Positions 57,009 through 64,000 of a DNA stretch of 64,000 bases are shown here, piece by piece; position 1 is the stretch's first letter; every line of letters begins with the position of its first letter. The translations under genes and the position numbers were made by a program. This stretch comes from Paenibacillus sp. KS-LC4. GTDB taxonomy: Bacteria > Bacillota > Bacilli > Paenibacillales > Paenibacillaceae. Where the stretch lies: assembly GCF_036894955.1 (NCBI RefSeq), contig NZ_CP145905.1, forward strand, positions 1,371,501-1,435,500, written 5' to 3'. The notes below the pieces were generated by a model, which was not told the DNA's origin, did not search any database, and saw nothing but the letters and a program-made list of their open reading frames with translations.

Positions 57009-57566
57009 ATGAGAGTATTGAATACTCAACTCAATGCAGTTAAATTGATCATATGTACTGTTTCTACTGATTCTCGCGGATTTTTTATGGAAACTTACAA
57101 TGAAAAAGAGGCTCACACTAACGGCATGCACTATAAATTTATTCAAGACAATCACTCTCTTTCAGTGGAAGCTGGTGTGCTGCGCGGCTTGCATTACCAA
57201 TTGGCACCTAAAGCACAAACTAAGCTTGTACGTGTAACAGCCGGGGCAATCTACGATGTCGTTGTCGATATTCGTAAAGGCTCACCTACCTTCGGACATT
57301 GGCAGGGCTTTATCCTTAGCGCGGCGAATAAGCGGCAGCTTCTAGTCCCGCAAGGGTTTGCCCATGGCTTCTGTACAATCGTGCCCAACAGCGAAGTACA
57401 GTATAAAGTAGATGCTCTTTATTCTCCGGAGCATGATCGGGGTATTGCTTGGAATGATCCGGCACTTGGAATTGATTGGCCGACATCCGCACCGATTCTT
57501 TCTGACAAGGATGGTAAACACCCCGTTCTTGCCGATGCGGAAATTAACTTTGTATATGAAGGGTGA
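57009..57566 (+). CDS. rmlC: dTDP-4-dehydrorhamnose 3,5-epimerase
   Basis: 185 residues, full-length RmlC cupin. It has DSRGFFMETYN, VLRGLHYQLAP (catalytic His), VVVDIRKGSPTFG and FAHGFCTIVP. It epimerises dTDP-4-oxo-6-deoxyglucose for dTDP-L-rhamnose. ATG 57009 with GGTGG five bases upstream is preferred to an in-frame TTG at 56994. It starts the GC-richer block rmlC-rmlB-rmlD. The first 20 residues are less conserved than the rest. Confidence 0.93.
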   Translation: MRVLNTQLNAVKLIICTVSTDSRGFFMETYNEKEAHTNGMHYKFIQDNHSLSVEAGVLRGLHYQLAPKAQTKLVRVTAGAIYDVVVDIRKGSPTFGHWQGFILSAANKRQLLVPQGFAHGFCTIVPNSEVQYKVDALYSPEHDRGIAWNDPALGIDWPTSAPILSDKDGKHPVLADAEINFVYEG

Positions 57567-57575
57567 GTTCAACTC

Positions 57576-58598
57576 GTGAAACTATTAGTGACTGGCGGAG
57601 CCGGCTTTATTGGCAGCAACTTTGTGCTATACATGATTAATAAATATCCTGATTACCACATCATTAATGTGGATGCGCTCACTTATGCTGGCAATTTAGA
57701 AAATCTGCGCAGTATTGAGCAGCATTCTAATTATACGTTCGTCAAGGCTGACATTGCCGATAAGTCTGCATTAGAGCCGCTATTTGCTGCGGGTGTGGAT
57801 GCTGTGCTTAACTTTGCAGCAGAGTCGCATGTGGACCGGAGCATTTTACATCCGGAAATTTTTGTGCAAACGAATATTATGGGTACACAGACATTACTAG
57901 ATCTATCCAAGCAATACAATGTAAACAAGTTTGTTCAGGTTTCGACTGATGAGGTATATGGTACGCTTGGAGCTACAGGTCTTTTCACGGAAGAGACGCC
58001 ACTTGCCCCGAATAGTCCTTATTCGGCAAGTAAGGCTGGCGCAGATATGCTCGTTAGAGCCTATCATGAGACGTTTGGCCTTCCGGTGAATATTACGCGC
58101 TGCTCAAATAACTACGGGCCTTACCAGTTCCCAGAAAAGCTTATTCCATTGATGATCCAAAATGCTTTGCAGGATAAGCCGCTTCCGGTATACGGCGATG
58201 GACTCAATGTTCGTGACTGGCTTTATGTCGAAGATCATTGCAGTGCCATTGATCTTGTCTTGCATAAAGGACGCAACGGTGAAGTTTACAATGTTGGCGG
58301 CAGCAATGAGCGGGATAATCTCCACGTTGTAAAAACGATTTTGCAGGAGCTGAACAAACCAGAGTCGCTAATTACTTATGTGCAAGATCGCCTCGGCCAT
58401 GACCGCCGTTATGCAATTGATGCGGACAAAATCCGCAATGAGCTGGGCTGGAAGCCACAGTTCGCCTATGAGAGCGGCATTAAGGCGACGATTCAATGGT
58501 ATTTAAATAACAAACAATGGATGGAGCAGGTCGTATCCGGCTCTTATCAGCAATATTATGACACGCAGTATAAGGAACGACTAGGTGATCAGGCATGA
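57576..58598 (+). CDS. rmlB: dTDP-glucose 4,6-dehydratase
   Basis: 340 residues, extended SDR family. It has the NAD motif GGAGFIGSN (about 7-15), VSTDEVYG and the catalytic YSASKAGAD. It makes dTDP-4-oxo-6-deoxyglucose, the branch point to rhamnose and to the Fdt sugar. The GTG start at 57576 follows GGGTGAG at 8 bases. It overlaps rmlD by 4 bases (ATGA). Confidence 0.96.
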   Translation: MKLLVTGGAGFIGSNFVLYMINKYPDYHIINVDALTYAGNLENLRSIEQHSNYTFVKADIADKSALEPLFAAGVDAVLNFAAESHVDRSILHPEIFVQTNIMGTQTLLDLSKQYNVNKFVQVSTDEVYGTLGATGLFTEETPLAPNSPYSASKAGADMLVRAYHETFGLPVNITRCSNNYGPYQFPEKLIPLMIQNALQDKPLPVYGDGLNVRDWLYVEDHCSAIDLVLHKGRNGEVYNVGGSNERDNLHVVKTILQELNKPESLITYVQDRLGHDRRYAIDADKIRNELGWKPQFAYESGIKATIQWYLNNKQWMEQVVSGSYQQYYDTQYKERLGDQA

Positions 58599-59467
58599 AT
58601 AGCCCACAGGCCGGCAAACAACAGAGAATTCTAATTACGGGAGCAAGAGGTCAGCTCGGAGCTGAATTGGCCAACCTGCTTGTTCCTGAAAACATCGAAA
58701 TCATTGCACTAAATCGCTCGGAGCTGGATGTTGTAAATTTGGAGCAATGCCGTGCCGTACTAGCACAGCATCGCCCTGATGCGATTATTCATTGCGGGGC
58801 CTACACGGCCGTCGATCAAGCCGAGGCTGAGCCAGATGAGGCTTTTCGTGTGAATGGAGCAGGCACTCGCAATTTGGCTGTTGCTGCCAAGGAAGCAGGT
58901 GCAAAGCTCTGTTATATAAGCACGGATTATGTTTTTGATGGAAAAGGCAGTGTGCCCTACAATGAATATGACAATACGAATCCGCAAACAGTATACGGCA
59001 AGTCGAAGCTCGCGGGTGAATATGCCGTACAAATGCTGCATGATCGGTTTTTCATTGTCAGAACCTCTTGGGTGTATGGAAAATACGGGAACAATTTCGT
59101 GAAGACGATGCTGAAAATGGGAGCTGAGCGTGACAGTCTGAAAGTGGTTGCTGATCAGTTAGGCTCGCCAACGTATACGTATGATTTGGCTCAGTTTCTG
59201 CTAGAGCTTATTCAAACCGACTATTATGGCATTTATCATGCATCTAATACGGGTATATGCTCATGGCATGAATTTGCTCAGGCGATTTTCGAGGAAGCGG
59301 GCAACTCGAAGGTGCAAGTAGATCCTTGCGCAACGAATGAGTTTCCACGGCCAGCTCCGCGGCCAGCGTATTCCGTTATGGATCAGGTAGCGATCCGAAG
59401 CAACGGCTTGCAGCAGCTGCGTCCATGGAGAGATGCCCTTCGTCATTTTGTGAACGATTTTATGTAG
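58595..59467 (+). CDS. rmlD: dTDP-4-dehydrorhamnose reductase
   Basis: 290 residues. It has GARGQLGAELA NAD(P) motif (about 17-27), STDYVFDG and YGKSKLAGE with catalytic Tyr and Lys. It is the last step to dTDP-L-rhamnose. The start overlaps the rmlB stop (ATGA), with AGGTGA upstream, so translation is coupled. Confidence 0.95.
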   Translation: MNSPQAGKQQRILITGARGQLGAELANLLVPENIEIIALNRSELDVVNLEQCRAVLAQHRPDAIIHCGAYTAVDQAEAEPDEAFRVNGAGTRNLAVAAKEAGAKLCYISTDYVFDGKGSVPYNEYDNTNPQTVYGKSKLAGEYAVQMLHDRFFIVRTSWVYGKYGNNFVKTMLKMGAERDSLKVVADQLGSPTYTYDLAQFLLELIQTDYYGIYHASNTGICSWHEFAQAIFEEAGNSKVQVDPCATNEFPRPAPRPAYSVMDQVAIRSNGLQQLRPWRDALRHFVNDFM

Positions 59468-59518
59468 TTGATCTGTAGTTGATCTGACGTAAATGCAATA
59501 AATAAAAGACAGTGAGTG

Positions 59519-60499
59519 ATGGCTAAAATGGCTACAGCAAGTGTCTGTATTGTAACCTACAATAGCGCTGCCGATATTGAGGCATGCTTAAATGCCGTTC
59601 TTCATCAAACGCTGCAGCCAGAGCGCATCGTTATTATTGATAATGCATCTACTGACGGAACGAAAGCGATTGTGGAACGTTACGCAGCAGATAAAGGCTT
59701 AGAGGCAATCATCTGTTTTACAGCTAATTCTGTAAATAACGGATTTGCAGGTGGTCAAAATCAAGCGATTCGGCAGACGGCCTCGCATTATGTGCTCGTG
59801 CTTAACCCAGATGTGACGCTGGGCCCAGCCTATTTGGCAGAGACGGTTGCTTATATGGAGGGACATCCAGAGACGGGCAGTGTGACAGGGAAGCTGGTTT
59901 TAGGCTCAGACCACTCCACAATGGACAGTGCAGGCCTTGGTATGCGCCATACACGTCAAGCCTATGATCTGGCTTCAGGAGAGCCTGCTGCGGAATGGAA
60001 CGAGCTACGAGAGGTGTTCGGGGTTTCAGGAGCTGCGGCTGTGTACCGCAGGGCTATGATAGCTGATATTCAAATGGACGGACAGTTTTTTGATGAGGAC
60101 TATTTTGCCTATAAAGAAGACGTAGATGTGGCTTGGCGAGCGCAGAAGCTGGGTTGGAAAGCTTATTATGTGCCATCGGCAACCGCTTTGCATCATCGAG
60201 GCTGGAAGCAAGGCGGCAGGCGCTCTATTCCATTATTCATCCGTAGACATTCCTATCAGAACCGCTGGTTTACGCTAATAAAAAATGAGCCTGTCGGCTG
60301 GCAATTGCTTTGGCTGCTTCCGCTTCTCGCCTTCGTTGAAGCATCGAAGCTTGTCTATATCCTACTAAGAGAGCCTGGCCTGTTAGGCTCTTGGCCCATT
60401 ATTTTTAGAATGCTGCCCGTTATGCTGGACAAGCGCAAGCAAGTGGAGCGTAAAGCTAAGGAAAATAGGCGCGGACAGACTATTTATGGAAAGCAATAG
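59519..60499 (+). CDS. GT2 rhamnosyltransferase-like glycosyltransferase
   Basis: 326 residues. It has VCIVTYNSAADIEACL at the N-terminus, LNPDVTLG (DxD region) and DEDYFAYKEDVDVAWRAQKLGW, the pattern of WbbL-type rhamnosyltransferases. A C-terminal hydrophobic segment is near 265-285. The start is weak (no strong ribosome binding site; GTG 59516, ATG 59519 and ATG 59528 are all in frame). It follows rmlD by 51 bases and probably uses its dTDP-rhamnose product. Confidence 0.85.
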   Translation: MAKMATASVCIVTYNSAADIEACLNAVLHQTLQPERIVIIDNASTDGTKAIVERYAADKGLEAIICFTANSVNNGFAGGQNQAIRQTASHYVLVLNPDVTLGPAYLAETVAYMEGHPETGSVTGKLVLGSDHSTMDSAGLGMRHTRQAYDLASGEPAAEWNELREVFGVSGAAAVYRRAMIADIQMDGQFFDEDYFAYKEDVDVAWRAQKLGWKAYYVPSATALHHRGWKQGGRRSIPLFIRRHSYQNRWFTLIKNEPVGWQLLWLLPLLAFVEASKLVYILLREPGLLGSWPIIFRMLPVMLDKRKQVERKAKENRRGQTIYGKQ

Positions 60500-60513
60500 A
60501 AGATCGCCCTTCA

Positions 60514-60545
60514 TGGAAGCATGTGGGGTTCTTTTTGCTTCCTTA
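60514..60545 (+). terminator. Rho-independent terminator
   Basis: GGAAGCA (60515-60521) and TGCTTCC (60536-60542) with a T-rich 14-base loop, then TTATTTTG. It ends the rml-glycosyltransferase transcript, perhaps partially. Confidence 0.55.
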
Positions 60546-60602
60546 TTTTGATACAATACTACTAGAGTCGAAAACTGATAGAATGTAGGTGAATTTGCGT
60601 TT

Positions 60603-62009
60603 ATGATCCGGCAAAATCAGAGGATATTGTCCCAGTTGTATATGCTTGCGGATCTGTTCTGTACGTTAATCGTATTTCTAGCCGCCTATTGGCTTAAATT
60701 TTATAGTGACTGGTTGTCCTATGTGAATTCTGTTCCGTTTTCCACTTATTTGGTTTGGGGAACCGTATATTCTTTCTCAGCTGTTGTAGTTGGTTTTTAT
60801 TTACAGTTTTATTCACCAAAGCGGCGCAAAAATTATTCCTATGAAGTATTGAAAATCATTCAAATTCAAACGATTAGTTTTCTATTTTTGCTCAGCCTGT
60901 TTTACTTTACAGGGGAGATACATATTTCCCGGGAATTACTTTTAATTTTTTTCCTTATGAATATTGTAGCGATAGCGCTGTACCGATATGCTGTAAAATC
61001 ACTGTTATTCTCCTTCCGTCGCCGCGGTTATAACAAGCGGTATGTGCTTATTGTTGGCGCAGGGTCGGTGGGGCGCAGCTTTTATGAGAAATTGATTAGG
61101 CGCCCAGAGCTTGGATATGAAGCTGTCGGCTTTCTTGATGATTATCAGGGAGAGCATACGAAGGAATTTCAGTATATGAAGCCGATTATCGGCTGTCTGG
61201 ATGATCTTGAGGCGAAGCTGAATGAGCTTACGATTGATGAGGTTATTGTAGCACTGCCGCTAGAAGCGCATAAGAAATATGCTCAAATTATTGAGACATG
61301 TGAGAAAACAGGTGTTAAGACATTGATTATACCGGACTTTTTTGATTTATTGCCAGCTAGGCCGTTTTTTGATAATTTTGCTGGTATTCCGCTCATTAAT
61401 GTGCGGGATGTGCCGCTGGATGAGCTGAGCAATCGCGTGCTGAAGCGTGGATTCGATATTATTTTTTCCTTAATTGCCATTATTCTGACCTCTCCAATTA
61501 TGCTCGCTACGGTTATTGGAATTAAACTAACCTCTCCTGGTCCGGTATTGTTTAAGCAGGAGCGGATGGGACTTGACCGCAAAAACTTTTTTATGTATAA
61601 ATTCCGCTCGATGCGCGTATCGACGGGTGAAATTTCCAATACGCAGTGGACGGTGGAAAATGATCCGCGCCGCACGAAATTTGGCAGCTTTCTGCGCCGC
61701 ACGAGCCTTGACGAGCTTCCGCAGTTTTTCAACGTGCTGTTCGGACATATGAGCGTCGTCGGGCCGCGCCCTGAGCGTCCCTATTTTGTCAGCCAATTCA
61801 AGGAAGAAATTCCGAAGTATATGATCAAGCATCAGATTCGCCCTGGTATAACCGGCTGGGCACAGACCAATGGGCTGCGCGGCGATACGTCGATTGAAGA
61901 ACGCATCGTCCATGATATTTTTTATATTGAGAACTGGACGTTTATATTGGATTTGAAAATTATCGTAATGACGATTGTGAGAGGGTTTGTCAATAAAAAT
62001 GCTTACTGA
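60603..62009 (+). CDS. Undecaprenyl-phosphate glucose/hexose-1-phosphate transferase (WbaP/CpsE-like)
   Basis: 468 residues. Four N-terminal TM segments, a CoA-binding-like Rossmann region (GAGSVGRSFYEKL, about 150-162), a fifth hydrophobic segment (about 285-310) and a C-terminal bacterial sugar transferase domain follow. Conserved blocks there are LFKQERMGLDRKNFFMYKFR, RTSLDELPQFFNV and VGPRPERP. It starts glycan assembly by putting sugar 1-phosphate on undecaprenyl phosphate. AGGTGA precedes the ATG. It overlaps the next glycosyltransferase gene by 11 bases. Confidence 0.93.
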   Translation: MIRQNQRILSQLYMLADLFCTLIVFLAAYWLKFYSDWLSYVNSVPFSTYLVWGTVYSFSAVVVGFYLQFYSPKRRKNYSYEVLKIIQIQTISFLFLLSLFYFTGEIHISRELLLIFFLMNIVAIALYRYAVKSLLFSFRRRGYNKRYVLIVGAGSVGRSFYEKLIRRPELGYEAVGFLDDYQGEHTKEFQYMKPIIGCLDDLEAKLNELTIDEVIVALPLEAHKKYAQIIETCEKTGVKTLIIPDFFDLLPARPFFDNFAGIPLINVRDVPLDELSNRVLKRGFDIIFSLIAIILTSPIMLATVIGIKLTSPGPVLFKQERMGLDRKNFFMYKFRSMRVSTGEISNTQWTVENDPRRTKFGSFLRRTSLDELPQFFNVLFGHMSVVGPRPERPYFVSQFKEEIPKYMIKHQIRPGITGWAQTNGLRGDTSIEERIVHDIFYIENWTFILDLKIIVMTIVRGFVNKNAY

Positions 62010-62979
62010 CCGCAGTACGGATGTGAAAGTATCGGTTATCATACCAACATTAAATGCGGGGGCGGGCTTGGTTGATCAGGTGGAGCGGCTTCAAAAACAG
62101 ACGCTGCGTCCCTACGAAATTATAATAATGGACTCTTCCTCAGACGATGGTACGGTGGAACGTGCACGCAAGCTGGGGACGAGGGTGCTGTCCGTTCAGC
62201 GCAGCGAGTTTGACCATGGCGGAACTCGCAATTTGGCGGCGGCTCAAGCGAAAGGTGAATTCTTCGTATTTATGACGCAGGACGCGCTTCCTTATGATGA
62301 CTTTGTGCTCGAAAAGCTGATCCAGCCGCTGCTGCTAGACGACAGAACAGCCTGCTCTTATGCAAGACAGATCCCTTATCCTCATGCAGGCATACTGGAA
62401 CGGCTTGCAAGGGAATCGAACTATCCGCAAGAGCCACGTTTGAAATCTAAAGCGGATATAGACCAAATGGGCATACAGACGTTTATTTGCTCAAATGTAT
62501 GCGCAGCCTATCGCAAAGAAACCTTTTATGAGATGGGCAGCTTTGCCGCTCCCGTTATCTTCAATGAGGATATGTTTATGGCAGCTACTTGTGTCATGAA
62601 CGGCTATAATATTGCTTATGCTGCTGAAGCAGGCGTCTACCACTCGCATGATTATACCGTGATGCAGCAGTTCAGGCGTTTTTTTGACAACGGGGTGTCC
62701 ATGTGTCGCAATGAATGGATTATTCCATACAGCAAAGTGGGCAAACCTGGCTTTAAGCTGGTCAAAACCCAGCTCAAATGCTTGCTACAAGAACGGCGCT
62801 ATCATTTGATTCCTGTGCTTGTCGCGGAATCGGCTGCGAAGCTTATTGGCTACAAGCTCGGCATTAAGCATAAGCGCCTTCCGCTGTTTTTGTGTCGGCA
62901 TTTCAGTATGCATAAGCTGATATGGGATCGGATGCACAGCGTAAACGATACTTCGGCATCCATGAAGCGTACGGGTTAG
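61999..62979 (+). CDS. GT2 glycosyltransferase (rhamnosyltransferase-like)
   Basis: 326 residues. It has VSVIIPTLNAGAGLVDQVERL, DSSSDDGTVERA, TQDALPYDD (DxD-type) and FNEDMFMAATCVMNGYNIAYA. HSHDYTVMQQFRRFFDNG is the segment seen in dTDP-rhamnosyltransferases. ATG 61999 overlaps the previous gene; a TTG at 61987 would sit on the GAGGG site. It probably adds a sugar to the lipid-linked product of the preceding enzyme. Confidence 0.88.
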   Translation: MLTDRSTDVKVSVIIPTLNAGAGLVDQVERLQKQTLRPYEIIIMDSSSDDGTVERARKLGTRVLSVQRSEFDHGGTRNLAAAQAKGEFFVFMTQDALPYDDFVLEKLIQPLLLDDRTACSYARQIPYPHAGILERLARESNYPQEPRLKSKADIDQMGIQTFICSNVCAAYRKETFYEMGSFAAPVIFNEDMFMAATCVMNGYNIAYAAEAGVYHSHDYTVMQQFRRFFDNGVSMCRNEWIIPYSKVGKPGFKLVKTQLKCLLQERRYHLIPVLVAESAAKLIGYKLGIKHKRLPLFLCRHFSMHKLIWDRMHSVNDTSASMKRTG

Positions 62980-63023
62980 CTTCAGGCATTATTTATTCAG
63001 AATACAAAAATATGAAAGCATTC

Positions 63024-63067
63024 AAAGCATGTCATCCGATTTAGGTAATCGGACGGGCATGCTTTTT
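63024..63067 (+). terminator. Rho-independent terminator closing the glycan locus
   Basis: Outer arms AAAGCATG (63024-63031) and CATGCTTT (63058-63065), inner ATCCGATT/AATCGGA, then TTTTT. Confidence 0.8.
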
Positions 63068-63194
63068 ATTATGCAATACAATCGTTTGCCCCATTAACTT
63101 GAGCAAATGTACGCATAAGGAAACCTTGAACCGCCGAAACTAAATCAGCAAGTGTATGAATGCAGGTAATGCGGCAGAGGCAAGGGGGACCAAC

Positions 63195-64000
63195 ATGTCC
63201 GTTTGGTTGATTATAATAGCCCTGACTATCGTTCTAGGGCTTTATTTACTGCAATTTGTATTTATTTTTGCCATGGAGTATCGCAGGCCTGCACGCTTAG
63301 CTGCCTGGCTGACGATTACGATGCTGCTGCCGATTTTGGGCATTGTGCTTTACCTGCTGCTTGCACGGCCAGTAAATCGCCAAAGCAGCCAAACACATAA
63401 ACGGCTCGCTCAAGAGAAGCTGCTCCTAGCGGGGAAGCTGACGCATAATGCGCAAAGCTTTACCGATATGCAGGGAAGTCCAGAAGTGGATGGGCAAGAA
63501 CAGCTTTTCCGGCTATTGACGGCTTCGAGGGGGCACTGTATTACGCTGCGCAACCATGTTCATGTGCTGAAAAATGGGCAGGAAACCTATGAAGCAATCT
63601 TGGCGGCGATTAGCCGGGCTAAGAGCTATATTCATCTCGATTATTATACGATACGGGATGATGGAATCGGACAACGCTTCAAGCAAGCCTTAATTGAGCG
63701 GGCAAAGGCAGGGGTAGAGGTTCGCGTGCTGTATGACGGCATCGGGAGCATGAATTTAAGCCAAGTCTACATTGATGAGCTTGTTGCTGCGGGCATACAG
63801 ACAAGCTGCTTTTTACCGCCGCGCCATGCTTGGTATGAACGGAGGCTAAACAACCGCAATCACAGTAAAATTGCAGTCGTGGACGGCATAATTGGCTTCG
63901 TTGGAGGTATTAATATAGGCGATGAGTATTTGGGAGGAAATCCGAAGCTTGGATTTTGGCGGGATACCCATGTACAGCTGGAGGGGGATGCGGTTTATTT
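63195..64000 (+). CDS. cls: Cardiolipin synthase, 3-prime end outside the window
   Basis: The first 268 codons of a phospholipase-D-type cardiolipin synthase. Two N-terminal TM segments (about 3-24 and 33-53) are followed by a PLDN-like linker and PLD domain 1, with the HKD motif NHSKIAVVDGIIGFVGGINIGDEY-like region (H-x-K-x4-D at about residues 221-228). It joins phosphatidylglycerol molecules into cardiolipin in the membrane. ATG 63195 follows AAGGGGG at 6 bases. The frame stays open to the last base of the window, and the second HKD motif must lie beyond it. Confidence 0.93.
   Translation, partial: MSVWLIIIALTIVLGLYLLQFVFIFAMEYRRPARLAAWLTITMLLPILGIVLYLLLARPVNRQSSQTHKRLAQEKLLLAGKLTHNAQSFTDMQGSPEVDGQEQLFRLLTASRGHCITLRNHVHVLKNGQETYEAILAAISRAKSYIHLDYYTIRDDGIGQRFKQALIERAKAGVEVRVLYDGIGSMNLSQVYIDELVAAGIQTSCFLPPRHAWYERRLNNRNHSKIAVVDGIIGFVGGINIGDEYLGGNPKLGFWRDTHVQLEGDAVY

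Noticed and set aside
59463..59486. Short tandem repeat TGTAGTTGATC after rmlD
   Set aside because: Only two copies of an 11-base word; no evident function.
63203..63400. 65-codon frame at the window end
   Set aside because: It is out of frame with the cardiolipin synthase, which has the correct start, domains and ribosome site.

Overview
The window looks like chromosome of a Paenibacillus-type, spore-forming Gram-positive bacterium. The support is strong AGGAGG-type ribosome binding sites, many TTG and GTG starts, a KapB sporulation-kinase-associated protein, SH3b/NlpC and LCP cell-wall proteins, SGNH and CuAO-N-like secreted domains, and a moderately GC-rich background interrupted by AT-rich islands. 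No rRNA or tRNA gene and no CRISPR array was seen.

1-24 kb is an ordinary chromosomal stretch. It holds a Gfo/Idh/MocA oxidoreductase, an ABC-F protein, a ParB-like protein and a chemoreceptor. A sugar (probably rhamnose) ABC import locus follows: DeoR regulator, two RbsA-type ATPases, two permeases and one lipoprotein binding protein. It is interrupted by an AT-rich GNAT gene and a DUF6688-like membrane protein. Next come a cation diffusion facilitator, an SH3b-SH3b-NlpC/P60 endopeptidase, an acyltransferase-3 protein, an ACT-domain malic enzyme, an MGDG-synthase-like glycosyltransferase, kapB and an SGNH hydrolase.

24-38.7 kb holds gltB (no gltD beside it) and a 36-codon gene. It then holds an XRE repressor whose ribosome binding site abuts ten tandem copies of a 38-bp hairpin repeat. 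Divergent from the repressor is a PilZ-LCP gene pair, followed by a small Cys-rich gene. The promoters of the PilZ and Cys-rich genes carry related GATAC-N5-GTATC palindromes, which suggests a small regulon. A two-gene ABC exporter, a bactofilin with an M23 peptidase, and a Wzy/WaaL-type membrane protein with a C-terminal repeat region follow.

38.9-63 kb is a surface-glycan locus, AT-rich up to about 56.9 kb. Its first half reads ATPase(Wzt)-sulfotransferase-APS kinase-permease(Wzm)-ATPase(Wzt)-methyltransferase. The sulfotransferase and methyltransferase share the same architecture behind their catalytic domains: a similar beta-rich module, a coiled coil and a basic tail. Each follows its own Wzt-like ATPase, which resembles chain-terminator-coupled ABC export of capped polysaccharides. 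The second half holds a two-domain GT2, a YfhO GT-C protein, rmlA, fdtA/fdtB/fdtC-type genes for a dTDP-3-acetamido-3,6-dideoxyhexose, and GtrB/GtrA/GT-C partners for decoration outside the membrane. A broken, AT-rich rmlC lies beside an intact, GC-richer rmlC-rmlB-rmlD, marking a probable cassette boundary. Two GT2 rhamnosyltransferase-like genes flank a WbaP/CpsE-type initiating phosphotransferase. The window ends inside a cardiolipin synthase gene.

Start codons were chosen mainly from Shine-Dalgarno spacing. Functions come from motifs recognised by eye; no database search was possible.
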